From Bacillus manliponensis (GTDB lineage Bacteria > Bacillota > Bacilli > Bacillales > Bacillaceae_G), in the NCBI RefSeq assembly GCF_000712595.1, contig NZ_JOTN01000016.1, positions 46,371 through 110,370 of the forward strand: a stretch of DNA of 64,000 bases. The letters run 5' to 3'. The notes below the pieces were generated by a model. It was not told the DNA's origin. It saw only the letters and a program-made list of their open reading frames with translations, and did no database searches. Below are positions 45,376 through 54,031 of this stretch, piece by piece. The position numbers and the translations under genes are program-made. Position 1 is the stretch's first letter, and each line of letters begins with the position of its first letter.

Positions 45376-45655
45376 TGGACACAACTTAGTTAAGTCCTTA
45401 CAATGGATTTCAAGGAGGAAGTGTCCGTATGACAAACAAGAAATTTAATGAAGAGTTTAAGAAAATGGTAGTTGAATTATACCGTTCAGGACAACCTGTA
45501 AAAGAATTAAGCAGCGAGTATGGCGTATCAGAAGTAACCGTTTATAAATGGATTAAAGCATATTCTCCTATCACATCAGTTGATGAGGATGAAATGACAC
45601 TAGAAGACCTAAAACGAATGAAAAAGAAATGCTTCGTCTAAAAGAGCGGAATGAA
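45376..45655 (+). mobile_element. IS3-family insertion sequence remnant (left end plus 5' part of orfA)
   Basis: A TGGACAC-type terminus and leader (45376-45428) followed by the N-terminal part of an orfA transposase. Homology stops near the GAGCGGAATGAA at 45644-45655 where a long palindrome/terminator begins. No orfB and no right terminus are seen. Confidence 0.7.
45429..45641 (+). pseudogene. IS3-type orfA transposase fragment, frameshifted
   Basis: 70 codons, with the HTH_Tnp_1 pattern FNEEFKKMVVELYRSGQPVKELSSEYGVSEVTVYKWIKAY. After LEDLKRMKK the frame is lost: adding one A in the A5 run restores EMLRLKERNE, the expected continuation toward the leucine zipper. A single-base deletion plus loss of the rest makes it inactive. 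AAGGAGGAA precedes the ATG. Confidence 0.8.
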
Positions 45656-45703
45656 AAAACAGATGACATCATGAGTGATACCATCTGTTTTTTCATTCCG
45701 CTC
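45644..45703. terminator. 22-nt-arm palindrome serving as terminator for trhO
   Basis: Arms 45644-45665 (GAGCGGAATGAAAAAACAGA plus TG) and 45682-45703 are exact complements, with a 16-nt spacer that itself contains ATCA/TGAT. On the minus strand it follows the trhO stop by 3 nt and contains T6, consistent with a terminator. The outer part of the left arm coincides with IS-like coding sequence. Confidence 0.75.
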
Positions 45704-45706
45704 ATA

Positions 45707-46681
45707 TTACGCTAATTCTACTTGCTTTTTCGCTTCAATTTTTTCTAATGCAGTAGTTACTTGCTCTTCTGTTAATTCATGTTCTTTCACATAACGATTA
45801 CGTGGGTGTACACGACATTCATGTGAACATGCTCGTAAATATTTCGCTTCATTTTCTTCAGAACATAAAATTTGCTTGTTACATTCTGGATTTGCACAAT
45901 TTACATAGCGCTCGCAAGGTTCATTTGTAAAGTGATCTTTCCCAACGATAACATGTTCTTTTTGGTTTACTGGAACAGCGATACGCTCATCGAATACGTA
46001 ACATTGACCATCCCAAAGATCGCCTTGTACTTCTGGATCTTTTCCGTAAGTTACAATCCCGCCATGAAGCTGACCTACATCTTCAAAACCTTCTCGAACT
46101 AACCAGCCAGAAAATTTCTCACAACGAATTCCACCTGTACAATACGTTAAAATCTTTTTACCTTCAAGAATTTCTTTATTCCCTCTAATCCAATCTGGTA
46201 ATTCACGGAATGATTTAATATCTGGTTTAATCGCACCTCTAAAGTGTCCTAAATCAAACTCATAGTCATTTCGTGCATCAATAATAACTGTATCTTCTTG
46301 TTGCATTGCCTCATAGAAATCTTGTGGCTCTAAATATTTTCCCGTTGTTTCTTTCGGATTAATGTCATCTTCTAAGCGAAGTGTAACTAGCTCTGAACGA
46401 GGACGCACGTGCATTTTTTTGAATGCATGCTCATCTGCTTCATCCACTTTAAAAACGATTCCAGCAAAACGAGGATCGTTTTGCATTGCTTCCATATATT
46501 TTTCCGTTTGTTCAACAGTACCTGAAGCAGTTCCGTTAATTCCTTCTGTTGCTACAAGAATTCTTCCTTTTAATTCAAGTGAATTACAAAATTCTAAATG
46601 CTGTGCAGCAAATTCTTCAGGATTTTCAATTGTAGTGTACATGTAATACAGTAATACTCTATATGCTTTTGTAGTTGCCAA
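45707..46681 (-). CDS. trhO: tRNA uridine(34) hydroxylase, rhodanese-domain protein
   Basis: 324 residues of the UPF0176/YceA family. N-terminal acylphosphatase-like domain ([33 protein letters not shown]), then a rhodanese domain ([20 protein letters not shown]) with active-site loop [16 protein letters not shown], then a cysteine-rich C-terminal stretch ([21 protein letters not shown] and [14 protein letters not shown]) of the Bacillus type. The family hydroxylates U34 of tRNA using prephenate-independent chemistry. Start is TTG, 10 nt after AGGTGG. Confidence 0.92.
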   Translation of the reverse strand: MATTKAYRVLLYYMYTTIENPEEFAAQHLEFCNSLELKGRILVATEGINGTASGTVEQTEKYMEAMQNDPRFAGIVFKVDEADEHAFKKMHVRPRSELVTLRLEDDINPKETTGKYLEPQDFYEAMQQEDTVIIDARNDYEFDLGHFRGAIKPDIKSFRELPDWIRGNKEILEGKKILTYCTGGIRCEKFSGWLVREGFEDVGQLHGGIVTYGKDPEVQGDLWDGQCYVFDERIAVPVNQKEHVIVGKDHFTNEPCERYVNCANPECNKQILCSEENEAKYLRACSHECRVHPRNRYVKEHELTEEQVTTALEKIEAKKQVELA

Positions 46682-47302
46682 TGTATTTATACCACCTATC
46701 TAAATTTTAAAATCATGTATAAGTTAACGATCATATCAAAACATATATAATAAGAAAATGTATACAAAATTGTAACAAACCCATTTTCTTCTATTTATAA
46801 TATTTTTTGTAAGTTAACAAAAACAAGATTACATAACAAAACAATATGGTTTTGTTGTAATCGCAATATATTATATATCATATAAATTCGTTTCCAGCAA
46901 TTAATATGCTGTATTATAGGCTGTTTGTTCACAAAAATTTCAAAAATAACCCTTTAATTTACTATCTTCCCTCCACCTAAGATCCATAAATCCCTAAAAT
47001 ATTTTTTGTACTTTAACACACCTATTGCACACAGTCATATAAATTGAATTAAAGAAATATTTATGTTCAAATGAAAATATTAATATTATATCTGATTGAA
47101 GTTTCACTTTATTACATACTTATTAAATAAGTAACTACTTATAAATGAATTTGTTATGATGAATTATAGTTTCTGTTATTCGCTACACAATATGGAAAAC
47201 CAGTAAAGCTATAAGAGAAATTATAGGGCCCTTCATTTCTAAAATGATTTCATGCTATAATGAACAACCGTAAGGAAAAGTTTGGATTTGGAGGAACGCC
47301 TT
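46682..47302. other. gene-poor AT-rich 0.6-kb region
   Basis: No supported gene. It holds a near-perfect direct repeat of 21 nt (46799-46819 and 46999-47019: AATATTTTTTGTA then AG or CT then TTAACA), an inverted repeat GATTACA..ACAAAAC / GTTTTGTTGTAATC near 46829-46863 with a 2-nt bulge, and a bcr1 right-end fragment. It could hide a small RNA, but nothing proves it. Confidence 0.5.
47092..47112 (+). repeat. bcr1 right-end remnant
   Basis: CTGATTGAAGTTTCACTTTA plus T, identical to the right terminus of full copies, but the rest of the element is absent. Confidence 0.7.
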
Positions 47303-48211
47303 TTGGATTTTCAAGCATTAGAAAGTATGTTTAAAGAAAAGAATGTACACGCTTTTCTTGTTCATCAGCATGGTGAACGGAAGGTGACGTATTATAAGGA
47401 AGAAGCATATAAAGAACAATTACATAAAATTAATTCCATTACAAAAAGTATTGTTGCTATTTTAATCGGGATTGCACTTGAGAAAGGTTTTTTATGTGAT
47501 GTACACACACCAATTATAAAGTGGATTCCAAATGTACCGAAGGAAAAGGAAGGTATTACACTGTATCATTTATTAACAATGACAACGGGTGAGGAGTGGC
47601 ATGAGTTTGGAAAGGGAGCTATTTTTCCAAATGACTTTGCTCATTCTGACAACTGGATTGATTATATTTTGCAAACACCAGTTTCCGAAGAACAAGGACT
47701 GAAGATGAATTACAATTCTGGCTCGTCTCATTTGCTGAGTTATATTTTGCAGAAAGCAACTGGAATGACAACAGAAATGTTTGCGAAGAAATATTTATTT
47801 GAGCCATTACAAATTGAAGAGTATGAATGGCAGCAAGATCCACAAGGCGTGTTTGTTGGTGGATTTGGTATGAAGATGAAGGCGGAAGATTTACTGAAAA
47901 TCGGGGTCCTTTGTTTACAAAATGGCCGACTAAATGGAGAAGAACTGATTTCGGAAGATTGGATGCAGGAGTCGACTATTGGAAGGTTTAAAACATATGA
48001 TCATATTGCATCATATGGCTATCATTGGTGGGTACTTGATCCAAAAGTAGATGATATGCCGTATCATACATATTTTGCGATGGGCTATGGCGGACAATAT
48101 ATTATTATTATTCCGCAATTAGAACTGACTGCAGTTATAAGCAGCCATATGCCGAAGCGTGGATTAGTGCCGTTAAAAGCATTTTTAAAATATATAAAAG
48201 AGCTTTCATAA
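47303..48211 (+). CDS. beta-lactamase-family serine hydrolase
   Basis: 302 residues of the class C/penicillin-recognising fold. Catalytic SITKS (SxxK) is near residue 56, YNSGSSHLL (YxN-like) near 142, and GYGGQYI occupies the KTG-like strand near 260. No signal peptide, so it is cytoplasmic; probably an esterase or peptidase rather than a beta-lactamase. TTG 47303 is 8 nt after GGAGG; the TTG 21 nt upstream overlaps that site. Confidence 0.83.
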   Translation: MDFQALESMFKEKNVHAFLVHQHGERKVTYYKEEAYKEQLHKINSITKSIVAILIGIALEKGFLCDVHTPIIKWIPNVPKEKEGITLYHLLTMTTGEEWHEFGKGAIFPNDFAHSDNWIDYILQTPVSEEQGLKMNYNSGSSHLLSYILQKATGMTTEMFAKKYLFEPLQIEEYEWQQDPQGVFVGGFGMKMKAEDLLKIGVLCLQNGRLNGEELISEDWMQESTIGRFKTYDHIASYGYHWWVLDPKVDDMPYHTYFAMGYGGQYIIIIPQLELTAVISSHMPKRGLVPLKAFLKYIKELS

Positions 48212-48244
48212 AAAATCCCTCTTGCTAGATAGGAGGGATTTTTT
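48210..48244. terminator. bidirectional terminator
   Basis: AAAAAATCCCTC / GAGGGATTTTTT with an 11-nt loop between convergent genes. Confidence 0.9.
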
Positions 48245-48248
48245 ATGT

Positions 48249-48566
48249 TTACCGATCTGTTTCTTGAAATGAAATTTTTAAAAACTGCTCTGTTTTCGTT
48301 TCAAATTCTACATCAACAAATACACCAAATTCTTTTTCACCTTCTTTTAACCATAGCTTAAATTTCTCAACAGAAATACGAATCGTTTTTGGCTTTCTTC
48401 CAATATGAAGATAATCAATAATTTGAGCTTTTGGATATTTTTCCTTTGTTTTTTGCACTGCAATTTTTCCCCACTTTGCATAAGGGGGCTGAGCGTGTGC
48501 AGAGAAACTAAAATATATTGTGACAAGTGTCATGATAAGTATGAAACTTGCGAGAAGACGCTTCAT
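48249..48566 (-). CDS. secreted DUF3889 protein
   Basis: 105 residues: signal peptide about 1-25 (MKRLLASFILIMTLVTIYFSF, cleavage near AHA-QP), then the PYAKWGKIAVQKTKEKYPKA motif characteristic of DUF3889 (YqzG/YhdC-like) proteins. These resemble PepSY-like small domains; function is unknown. AAGGAGTTT precedes the ATG. Confidence 0.78.
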   Translation of the reverse strand: MKRLLASFILIMTLVTIYFSFSAHAQPPYAKWGKIAVQKTKEKYPKAQIIDYLHIGRKPKTIRISVEKFKLWLKEGEKEFGVFVDVEFETKTEQFLKISFQETDR

Positions 48567-48716
48567 AAATAAAACTCCTTTTTCACTTTGTTTCTTTTTA
48601 TTGTGCGCAATCCTCCCCTATTATCAGTTTGTATTTTTTTGTCTTCTTTACATAAAAAAACATTCTTTACAAAAAATAACCGTAAAATCATTGTTACGTA
48701 TGAAGGAGGTTATTAC

Positions 48717-49505
48717 ATGCGTCGAAATATTCTTTTCAAAGTGCCACTTATATTGTTATTGATGATGGCGACTTTGTTTGGAGGTGGTATGTATGATTCA
48801 GCAGTTTACGCATTTACAAATCAAGTGATCCAGCGCGGAGCCGTCGGTGAAGATGTAATTGAACTACAATCGCGGTTAAAATACATCGGATATTACAACG
48901 GGAAAGTTGACGGTGTATTTGGCTGGGGTACATACTGGGCACTTCGAAATTTCCAGGAACAATTTGGTCTTCCAGTTGATGGATTAGCTGGGGGGAAGAC
49001 GAAGCAAAAGCTTGTAAAAGCAACAAAGTATGAAAAGTCTACAGCAAATAAAGGTGGTACAAATACAGGGAATACAAATAAAAATGAAGGGAATAAAGGA
49101 AGTGGAAGTAAGCCATCAACAAGTACAGGGACAAATGTTCCAAATGGATATTCACAAAATGATATACAACTCATGGCGAATGCGGTATATGGTGAAGCAC
49201 GTGGTGAACCGTATATCGGACAAGTTGCAGTCGCTGCGGTTATTATTAATCGCGTCGCAAGTGCATCGTTTCCGAATACTGTTTCAGGGGTCATTTTTGA
49301 ACCGCGCGCATTTACGGCAGTAGCAGATGGACAAATTTATTTAACGCCAAATGAAACAGCGAAAAAAGCGGTAATAGATGCACTGAACGGCTGGGATCCA
49401 ACCGGAGAAGCTTTATATTACTTCAATCCAGATACCGCAACAAGCGGTTGGATTTGGAGTCGTCCACAAATTAAAAAAATCGGTAAACATATTTTCTGTA
49501 AATAG
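48717..49505 (+). CDS. sleB: spore cortex-lytic enzyme SleB
   Basis: 262 residues: signal peptide about 1-32 (ending near VYA-FT), a peptidoglycan-binding domain (RGAVGEDVIELQSRLKYIGY to FGLPVDGLAGGKT), a low-complexity Thr/Asn/Gly/Lys linker of about 40 residues, and the SleB transglycosylase domain (LMANAVYGEARGEPYIGQVAVAAVIINR). It degrades cortex muramic-lactam peptidoglycan in germination. AAGGAGGT is 8 nt before ATG 48717. An upstream GTATT/CATAAAA pair at 48631-48657 could be a forespore sigma-G promoter, but spacing is short. It is co-directional with ypeB 15 nt downstream. Confidence 0.95.
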   Translation: MRRNILFKVPLILLLMMATLFGGGMYDSAVYAFTNQVIQRGAVGEDVIELQSRLKYIGYYNGKVDGVFGWGTYWALRNFQEQFGLPVDGLAGGKTKQKLVKATKYEKSTANKGGTNTGNTNKNEGNKGSGSKPSTSTGTNVPNGYSQNDIQLMANAVYGEARGEPYIGQVAVAAVIINRVASASFPNTVSGVIFEPRAFTAVADGQIYLTPNETAKKAVIDALNGWDPTGEALYYFNPDTATSGWIWSRPQIKKIGKHIFCK

Positions 49506-49520
49506 AACGGAGGTGATTGT

Positions 49521-50861
49521 ATGTTAAGAGGATTACTTATTGTCTTTTTAACAATTGGTGTAGTTGGAGTTGGATACTGGGGGTATAAAGAACATCAAGA
49601 AAAGAATGCGGTATTAATTCATGCAGAAAACGATTATCAGCGAGCGTTTCATAATTTAGCGTATGAGATGGATTTACTGCATGACGAAATTGGAACAACG
49701 CTTGCGATGAATTCTCGTACATCGTTATCACCAGCACTTGCGGATGTGTGGCGGATTACTTCAGAAGCGCGTTCAGATGTTGCACAGTTGCCATTAACAT
49801 TATTACCTTTTAACAAGACGGAAGAGTTTTTATCACAAATTGGTGATTTTAGTTACCGGACTGCAGTGCGCGACTTAGAGAAGGAACCGTTAAACGATGA
49901 AGAATATGAAACGCTGCAAAAGCTTTATAAAGATTCAGCAAATATTCAAGATGAACTTCGGAAAGTACAACATCTTGCCTTAAAAAACAATTTGCGCTGG
50001 ATGGATGTAGAACTGGCGCTTGCAGCGGATCGTAACCCGGCAGATAACACAATTATTGATGGATTTAAAACAGTTGAAAAAAATGCTAAGTCTTATTCAG
50101 AAAATGACTTTGGACCAACCTTTACAAGTTTGCAGAAAGCAAAACGTGGTGAATATCAAATAAAGGGAAAGACAATTTCCGAAGAAGAAGCAAAGAAAAT
50201 AGCAAAAAGATTTTTAAGCTTAAAGGGTGGAGAAGAAATCACAGTCAAAAAAAGTGGGAAAGGTGCAACGGAAGCATTTTATAGCTTAACAATTAAAGGT
50301 CCACAAACAAATAATGAAGCGTATATGGATATTACTGTGAAAGGTGGGTATCCAATTTGGGTGATGGATAATAGGGAAATTAACACGCCAAAAATTAGTT
50401 TAAATGAGGCCGGAGAAAAAGGACTCACTTTTTTAAAAGACCATAAGTTTACGAACATGGAGCTATTTGATAGTGCACAGTATGATAACGTTGGTGTCTT
50501 TACGTATGTTGTGAATCAAGATGGTGTTCGTATTTACCCAAAAGCCATTCAAATGAAAATTGCTTTAGATGATGGATCCATTGTTGGATTTTCTGCAAGA
50601 GATTACTTATCAGCTTCTGAAAAATATACGATTCCAGCAGCACAGTTATCTGCTGAACAAGCACGTCAAAAAATTAATCCAAGTGTAAAAGTAATGGAAG
50701 AGCATCAAGCGATTATTGTAAATGATCTTCATAAAGAAGTATTGTGTTACGAATTTATTGGAACGTTAGGAAACGATACGTATCAAATTTTCATTAATGC
50801 AGATGATGGTACAGAAGAGCAAGTGAAAAAATTACGTACTGTTGAACAAATGTATGATTAA
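49521..50861 (+). CDS. ypeB: germination protein YpeB
   Basis: 446 residues: N-terminal signal-anchor (about 3-22), helical N-terminal domain, then PepSY-type repeats toward the C-terminus (ISEEEAKKIAKRFLSLKG, LNEAGEKGLTFLKDH, LSAEQARQKINPSVK). YpeB and SleB need each other for stability in the dormant spore. AACGGAGGTG precedes the ATG. It is followed 24 nt later by a YhcN/YlaJ-type lipoprotein gene. Confidence 0.95.
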   Translation: MLRGLLIVFLTIGVVGVGYWGYKEHQEKNAVLIHAENDYQRAFHNLAYEMDLLHDEIGTTLAMNSRTSLSPALADVWRITSEARSDVAQLPLTLLPFNKTEEFLSQIGDFSYRTAVRDLEKEPLNDEEYETLQKLYKDSANIQDELRKVQHLALKNNLRWMDVELALAADRNPADNTIIDGFKTVEKNAKSYSENDFGPTFTSLQKAKRGEYQIKGKTISEEEAKKIAKRFLSLKGGEEITVKKSGKGATEAFYSLTIKGPQTNNEAYMDITVKGGYPIWVMDNREINTPKISLNEAGEKGLTFLKDHKFTNMELFDSAQYDNVGVFTYVVNQDGVRIYPKAIQMKIALDDGSIVGFSARDYLSASEKYTIPAAQLSAEQARQKINPSVKVMEEHQAIIVNDLHKEVLCYEFIGTLGNDTYQIFINADDGTEEQVKKLRTVEQMYD

Positions 50862-50885
50862 ACGTAAGAATGTGAGGTGAAAACT

Positions 50886-51482
50886 TTGAGACTTTTACTA
50901 TGTGTGTTAGGCGTTTGCTTTTTTTTAGTAGGTTGCTGGACGAGTGAAAAAGAAAATGCAAATGAAAAGAACAGAAACGATATGGTGCAAACAAAAAATG
51001 TCACATATAAGAAAGAAAATAATAAATCAGATGAAGAAGTAGGGCAGCATTTAGCGAATTTAGCTGCTAGTATACCAGGGGTAAAAGATGCGACAGCTGT
51101 TGTTGTTGGTGATTATGCAGTTGTTGGTATTGATGTGGGTGCAAAGCTTGATCGTTCACGCGTAGAATCAATTAAGTATTCTGTTGCTGAAAGTTTAAAG
51201 CATGATCCAAGAGGTGTAAATGCAGTTGTTGTTGCAGACATTGATACATTTGAGCGCCTAAAAGAAATGGGAAAACAAATTCGTGAAGGCGATGGCGGCG
51301 AAGGTGTTTTAGATGAACTTGCTGCGATTGTTGGACGAGTGATGCCACAAGTTCCAAATGAGCTATTAGAGAATAACGATAAAGAACCGGTGAAAGAAAA
51401 TGATAAGCAGGTTCCAGAGCAGGATGAAAAGGAACTAAAGAAACAACAAGAAGAGCAATCAAATCATCATATGGATCGTTAA
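50886..51482 (+). CDS. YhcN/YlaJ-family sporulation lipoprotein
   Basis: 198 residues with a lipobox FLVGC (cysteine about residue 17) after a hydrophobic signal. The conserved core is HLANLAASIPGVKDATAVVVGDYAVVGIDVGAKLDRS and ESLKHDPRGVNAVVVAD, typical of YhcN/YlaJ. A charged, Glu/Lys/Gln-rich tail ends the protein. It is third gene of the sleB-ypeB operon, a layout found in the B. cereus group, so a role in cortex lysis is probable. TTG 50886 follows GAGGTGA by 5 nt. Confidence 0.88.
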   Translation: MRLLLCVLGVCFFLVGCWTSEKENANEKNRNDMVQTKNVTYKKENNKSDEEVGQHLANLAASIPGVKDATAVVVGDYAVVGIDVGAKLDRSRVESIKYSVAESLKHDPRGVNAVVVADIDTFERLKEMGKQIREGDGGEGVLDELAAIVGRVMPQVPNELLENNDKEPVKENDKQVPEQDEKELKKQQEEQSNHHMDR

Positions 51483-51483
51483 G

Positions 51484-51530
51484 AAATCCTCCTATGCTTT
51501 CAGGAATAAAGCGTAGGAGGATTTTCTTTT
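51484..51530 (+). terminator. Rho-independent terminator of the sleB operon
   Basis: AAATCCTCCTATGCTTT pairs with AAGCGTAGGAGGATTT (one G-U), followed by TCTTTT. Confidence 0.9.
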
Positions 51531-51592
51531 GAGTTCAATATTCTGTTTCTTCTGTAAATAATTTATAATCATATAGAGGGGAGAGTCGGAAA

Positions 51593-52099
51593 ATGACAAA
51601 ACAAACAGAGAAAGTGACATTAGATTTTTATCATCCAAAATACGAGGAAACGTTACACACATTTTATTTACCAGAAGAACAACAGAAATTCACCGCAACT
51701 CCAGCTGAAATTATAAAAAGAGCAGCGGAAGAAAAAGAGTGTACACCCATTGTCATTGTATCCAACGAAAAGCCAGTTGGTATATTTGCATTATTAACAG
51801 GAGAACAAGTAAAGGATTATACGGGTAATAAAAATGCATTAGCATTAATCGCCTTTTCTATTAATCATGATGAACAAGGAAATGGCTATGCGGTGGGAGC
51901 TTTACTACAATTACATCGTTTTATTCACATGAACTTTCCAGGGAAAGATGAAGTATTGTTAGTTGTGAATGAGAAAAATATTGCAGCGCAGCGAGCGTAT
52001 AAAAAAGCAGGGTTTCAAGATACGGGACACCGACGAATGGGGCCAGTTGGTAGACAGTTTGTGTTTTCTTTATCTACTAAAGCAGAAGTTACATATTAA
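51593..52099 (+). CDS. GNAT-family N-acetyltransferase
   Basis: 168 residues. The acetyl-CoA binding loop HDEQGNGYAVGALLQLHRFI near residue 97 (R/Q-x-x-G-x-G/A type) and the ERNAAAQRAYKKAGF-like segment (NEKNIAAQRAYKKAGFQDTG) near 125 mark a GNAT protein. Substrate is unknown. GAGGGGAGAG precedes the ATG. Confidence 0.83.
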   Translation: MTKQTEKVTLDFYHPKYEETLHTFYLPEEQQKFTATPAEIIKRAAEEKECTPIVIVSNEKPVGIFALLTGEQVKDYTGNKNALALIAFSINHDEQGNGYAVGALLQLHRFIHMNFPGKDEVLLVVNEKNIAAQRAYKKAGFQDTGHRRMGPVGRQFVFSLSTKAEVTY

Positions 52100-52103
52100 C
52101 AAT

Positions 52104-52145
52104 AAAAACAGGTAGTTTGAGAGGGGCTCAAACTACCTGTTTTTT
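52104..52145. terminator. bidirectional terminator
   Basis: AAAAACAGGTAGTTTGAG / CTCAAACTACCTGTTTTT perfect stem with a short loop, between convergent genes. Confidence 0.93.
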
Positions 52146-52166
52146 CATATTTTCTTGTTATACATA

Positions 52167-52589
52167 CTAATTATTTGAATATTTTCCTTGTAAGAAGCTC
52201 ACAGACTGGTTAATTAATTCTTTTAAAACATCAACGTCAATATCTGCAATTTTATTGATGTAGATACATGCTTTTCCAGATGTATGTTTTCCGAAAGTTT
52301 TTAATAGTTTTTCTCGCTGAGGATCATCAGGAGCAAAATATAAACTGATTTTAGCTTTACGAGGTGAAAACCCTACGAGTGGTGCGTCGCCTTCATGACC
52401 AGATGCGTATGTATAATGGTAACTGCCAAACCCGATAATGCTAGGCCCCCACATTTTTGCTGGATAACCTGTTGTTTCAGTGAAAATATCTAATAGTTGA
52501 TATGCATCTTCTCGTTTCTTTACACTATCAACGGTTTCAATAAACTCGATGACACTATTATCATTTTCTGTTGTTTTAAGCTCGTACAT
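52167..52589 (-). CDS. DUF1801 protein
   Basis: 140 residues with the YdhG-like DUF1801 fold: KREDAYQLLDIFTETTGYPAKMWGPSIIGFGSYHY near the N-terminus, VGFSPRKAKISLYFAPDDP in the middle and HTSGKACIYINKIADID after. Function unknown. AAAGGAGCG is 6 nt before the ATG; the frame extends one TTG codon upstream. Confidence 0.8.
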   Translation of the reverse strand: MYELKTTENDNSVIEFIETVDSVKKREDAYQLLDIFTETTGYPAKMWGPSIIGFGSYHYTYASGHEGDAPLVGFSPRKAKISLYFAPDDPQREKLLKTFGKHTSGKACIYINKIADIDVDVLKELINQSVSFLQGKYSNN

Positions 52590-52812
52590 CAAATTCGCTC
52601 CTTTTTAACTATTATCATAACACAAAGTTGGAAAGTGAACTTGAACACATAATAAGGAGTTGTTGATATACAGTGTGTTTTGCTCCCATCGATTCGCTTA
52701 TTTAATCAGAGGTGCATAATCCTAAGGTGCAGAAAAATCGGCATAGTACAATGATAAATACCATACATACTATAGGAAGCACTTTTGTGTAATTGAAGGA
52801 GGTATACAAGTT

Positions 52813-53955
52813 GTGAGGATACGTTCTTTAGACGTTTTGCGTGGTTTTGCCATCTTAGGAACACTTGGTACGAATATTTGGGTGTTTGCTTCAAATGGAA
52901 ACCCTACGTTAATTTTTACATCTGAACATTTATTTTCATCATTAAATGCGTTCTTGTCTCAAGTATGGCTATTTTTTGTGAACGGTAAATTATTAGGAAT
53001 GTTAACCATCATGTTTGGAATTGGTTTAGAAATTAAATATCAAAAATCATTACAAAAGGAACAGAAGTGGCCTGGGATTTACATATGGTCGTCTATCTTA
53101 TTATTTATAGATGGGCTTTTGCATTACTTTCTTGTCATGGAATTTGATGTTCTCATGAGTTATGCAATAACAGCGATTATTGTCGCGTTTATTGTAAAAG
53201 CAGGTACGCGTGTTATAAAAATATGTTTATGGATTTTTGGTACGATTCATATATTGTTTTTTTCACTTTTGAGTGGTGTCCTCATGTTCACCACAGATGA
53301 GTTTGTAATGTATAATCAGCAACATATAGCGAAAATATATATGAACGGTTCTTGGTTTGATCAAATTATGTATCGGTATCAAGATTTTTGGGCATTAAGA
53401 GCGGAAGCAATTAGTATTATTCCGATGAATATTTGTTTATTTTTATTTGGTGTATTATTAATGAGATCTGGTGTTTTTACTGGTGATGAACGAGGAAAAA
53501 GGGTTCGGAAAAAGTTACTAAAGTTGGGTTTACTTATCGGTTTACCTTTAAATTTATTATCATTTGTACCAAATGTAGGGATACAAGTGATGGTTCGTTA
53601 TTTTTTTGCACCATTTCTTACATTAGCTTATATGGTGATTATTATTAAGCTTGTAGAAAAAGGGTCTTTAAAATGGTTAACGATGAGACTAGAAGAGATC
53701 GGGAAAATGGCACTTAGCTGTTATGTGTTGCAAAATATTTTAGCATCTATTATTTTTTACGGATGGGGCTTTGGACTAAGCGGTAAAGTGGAATCTATTG
53801 GAACGATTATATGCTGGATAGTCATTTCAGTGCTCCTCATGATATTTGCAAATCTATGGAGAAGACGATTCAAGTCAGGACCACTAGAAGCATTATGGAG
53901 GTATTTAACGTTGCTTCCATTTCAGAAAAGAAAGCAAAATACAAAAACGATGTAA
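52813..53955 (+). CDS. DUF418 (YeiB-type) membrane protein
   Basis: 380 residues with about ten hydrophobic segments. The N-terminus RIRSLDVLRGFAILGTLGTNIW and the C-terminal GPLEALWRYLT are the DUF418/YeiB signatures; the family is related to acyltransferase-3-like membrane proteins. Function is unknown. Start is GTG 52813, 9 nt after AAGGAGGT. Confidence 0.85.
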   Translation: MRIRSLDVLRGFAILGTLGTNIWVFASNGNPTLIFTSEHLFSSLNAFLSQVWLFFVNGKLLGMLTIMFGIGLEIKYQKSLQKEQKWPGIYIWSSILLFIDGLLHYFLVMEFDVLMSYAITAIIVAFIVKAGTRVIKICLWIFGTIHILFFSLLSGVLMFTTDEFVMYNQQHIAKIYMNGSWFDQIMYRYQDFWALRAEAISIIPMNICLFLFGVLLMRSGVFTGDERGKRVRKKLLKLGLLIGLPLNLLSFVPNVGIQVMVRYFFAPFLTLAYMVIIIKLVEKGSLKWLTMRLEEIGKMALSCYVLQNILASIIFYGWGFGLSGKVESIGTIICWIVISVLLMIFANLWRRRFKSGPLEALWRYLTLLPFQKRKQNTKTM

Positions 53956-53968
53956 TCTAGTATTTAAA

Positions 53969-54014
53969 ACAAGAAAAGTTTCCCTATAGCATAAAATAAG
54001 GAGACTTTTCTTGT
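53969..54014. terminator. bidirectional terminator
   Basis: ACAAGAAAAG / CTTTTCTTGT outer arms with a smaller TCC/GGA pairing inside, between convergent genes. Confidence 0.75.
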
Positions 54015-54031
54015 AATGAAAAAGTTAATAA

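Noticed and set aside
47303-48211. Calling the SxxK hydrolase a beta-lactamase
   Set aside because: No signal peptide and no typical KTG box; esterase or peptidase activity is at least as likely.
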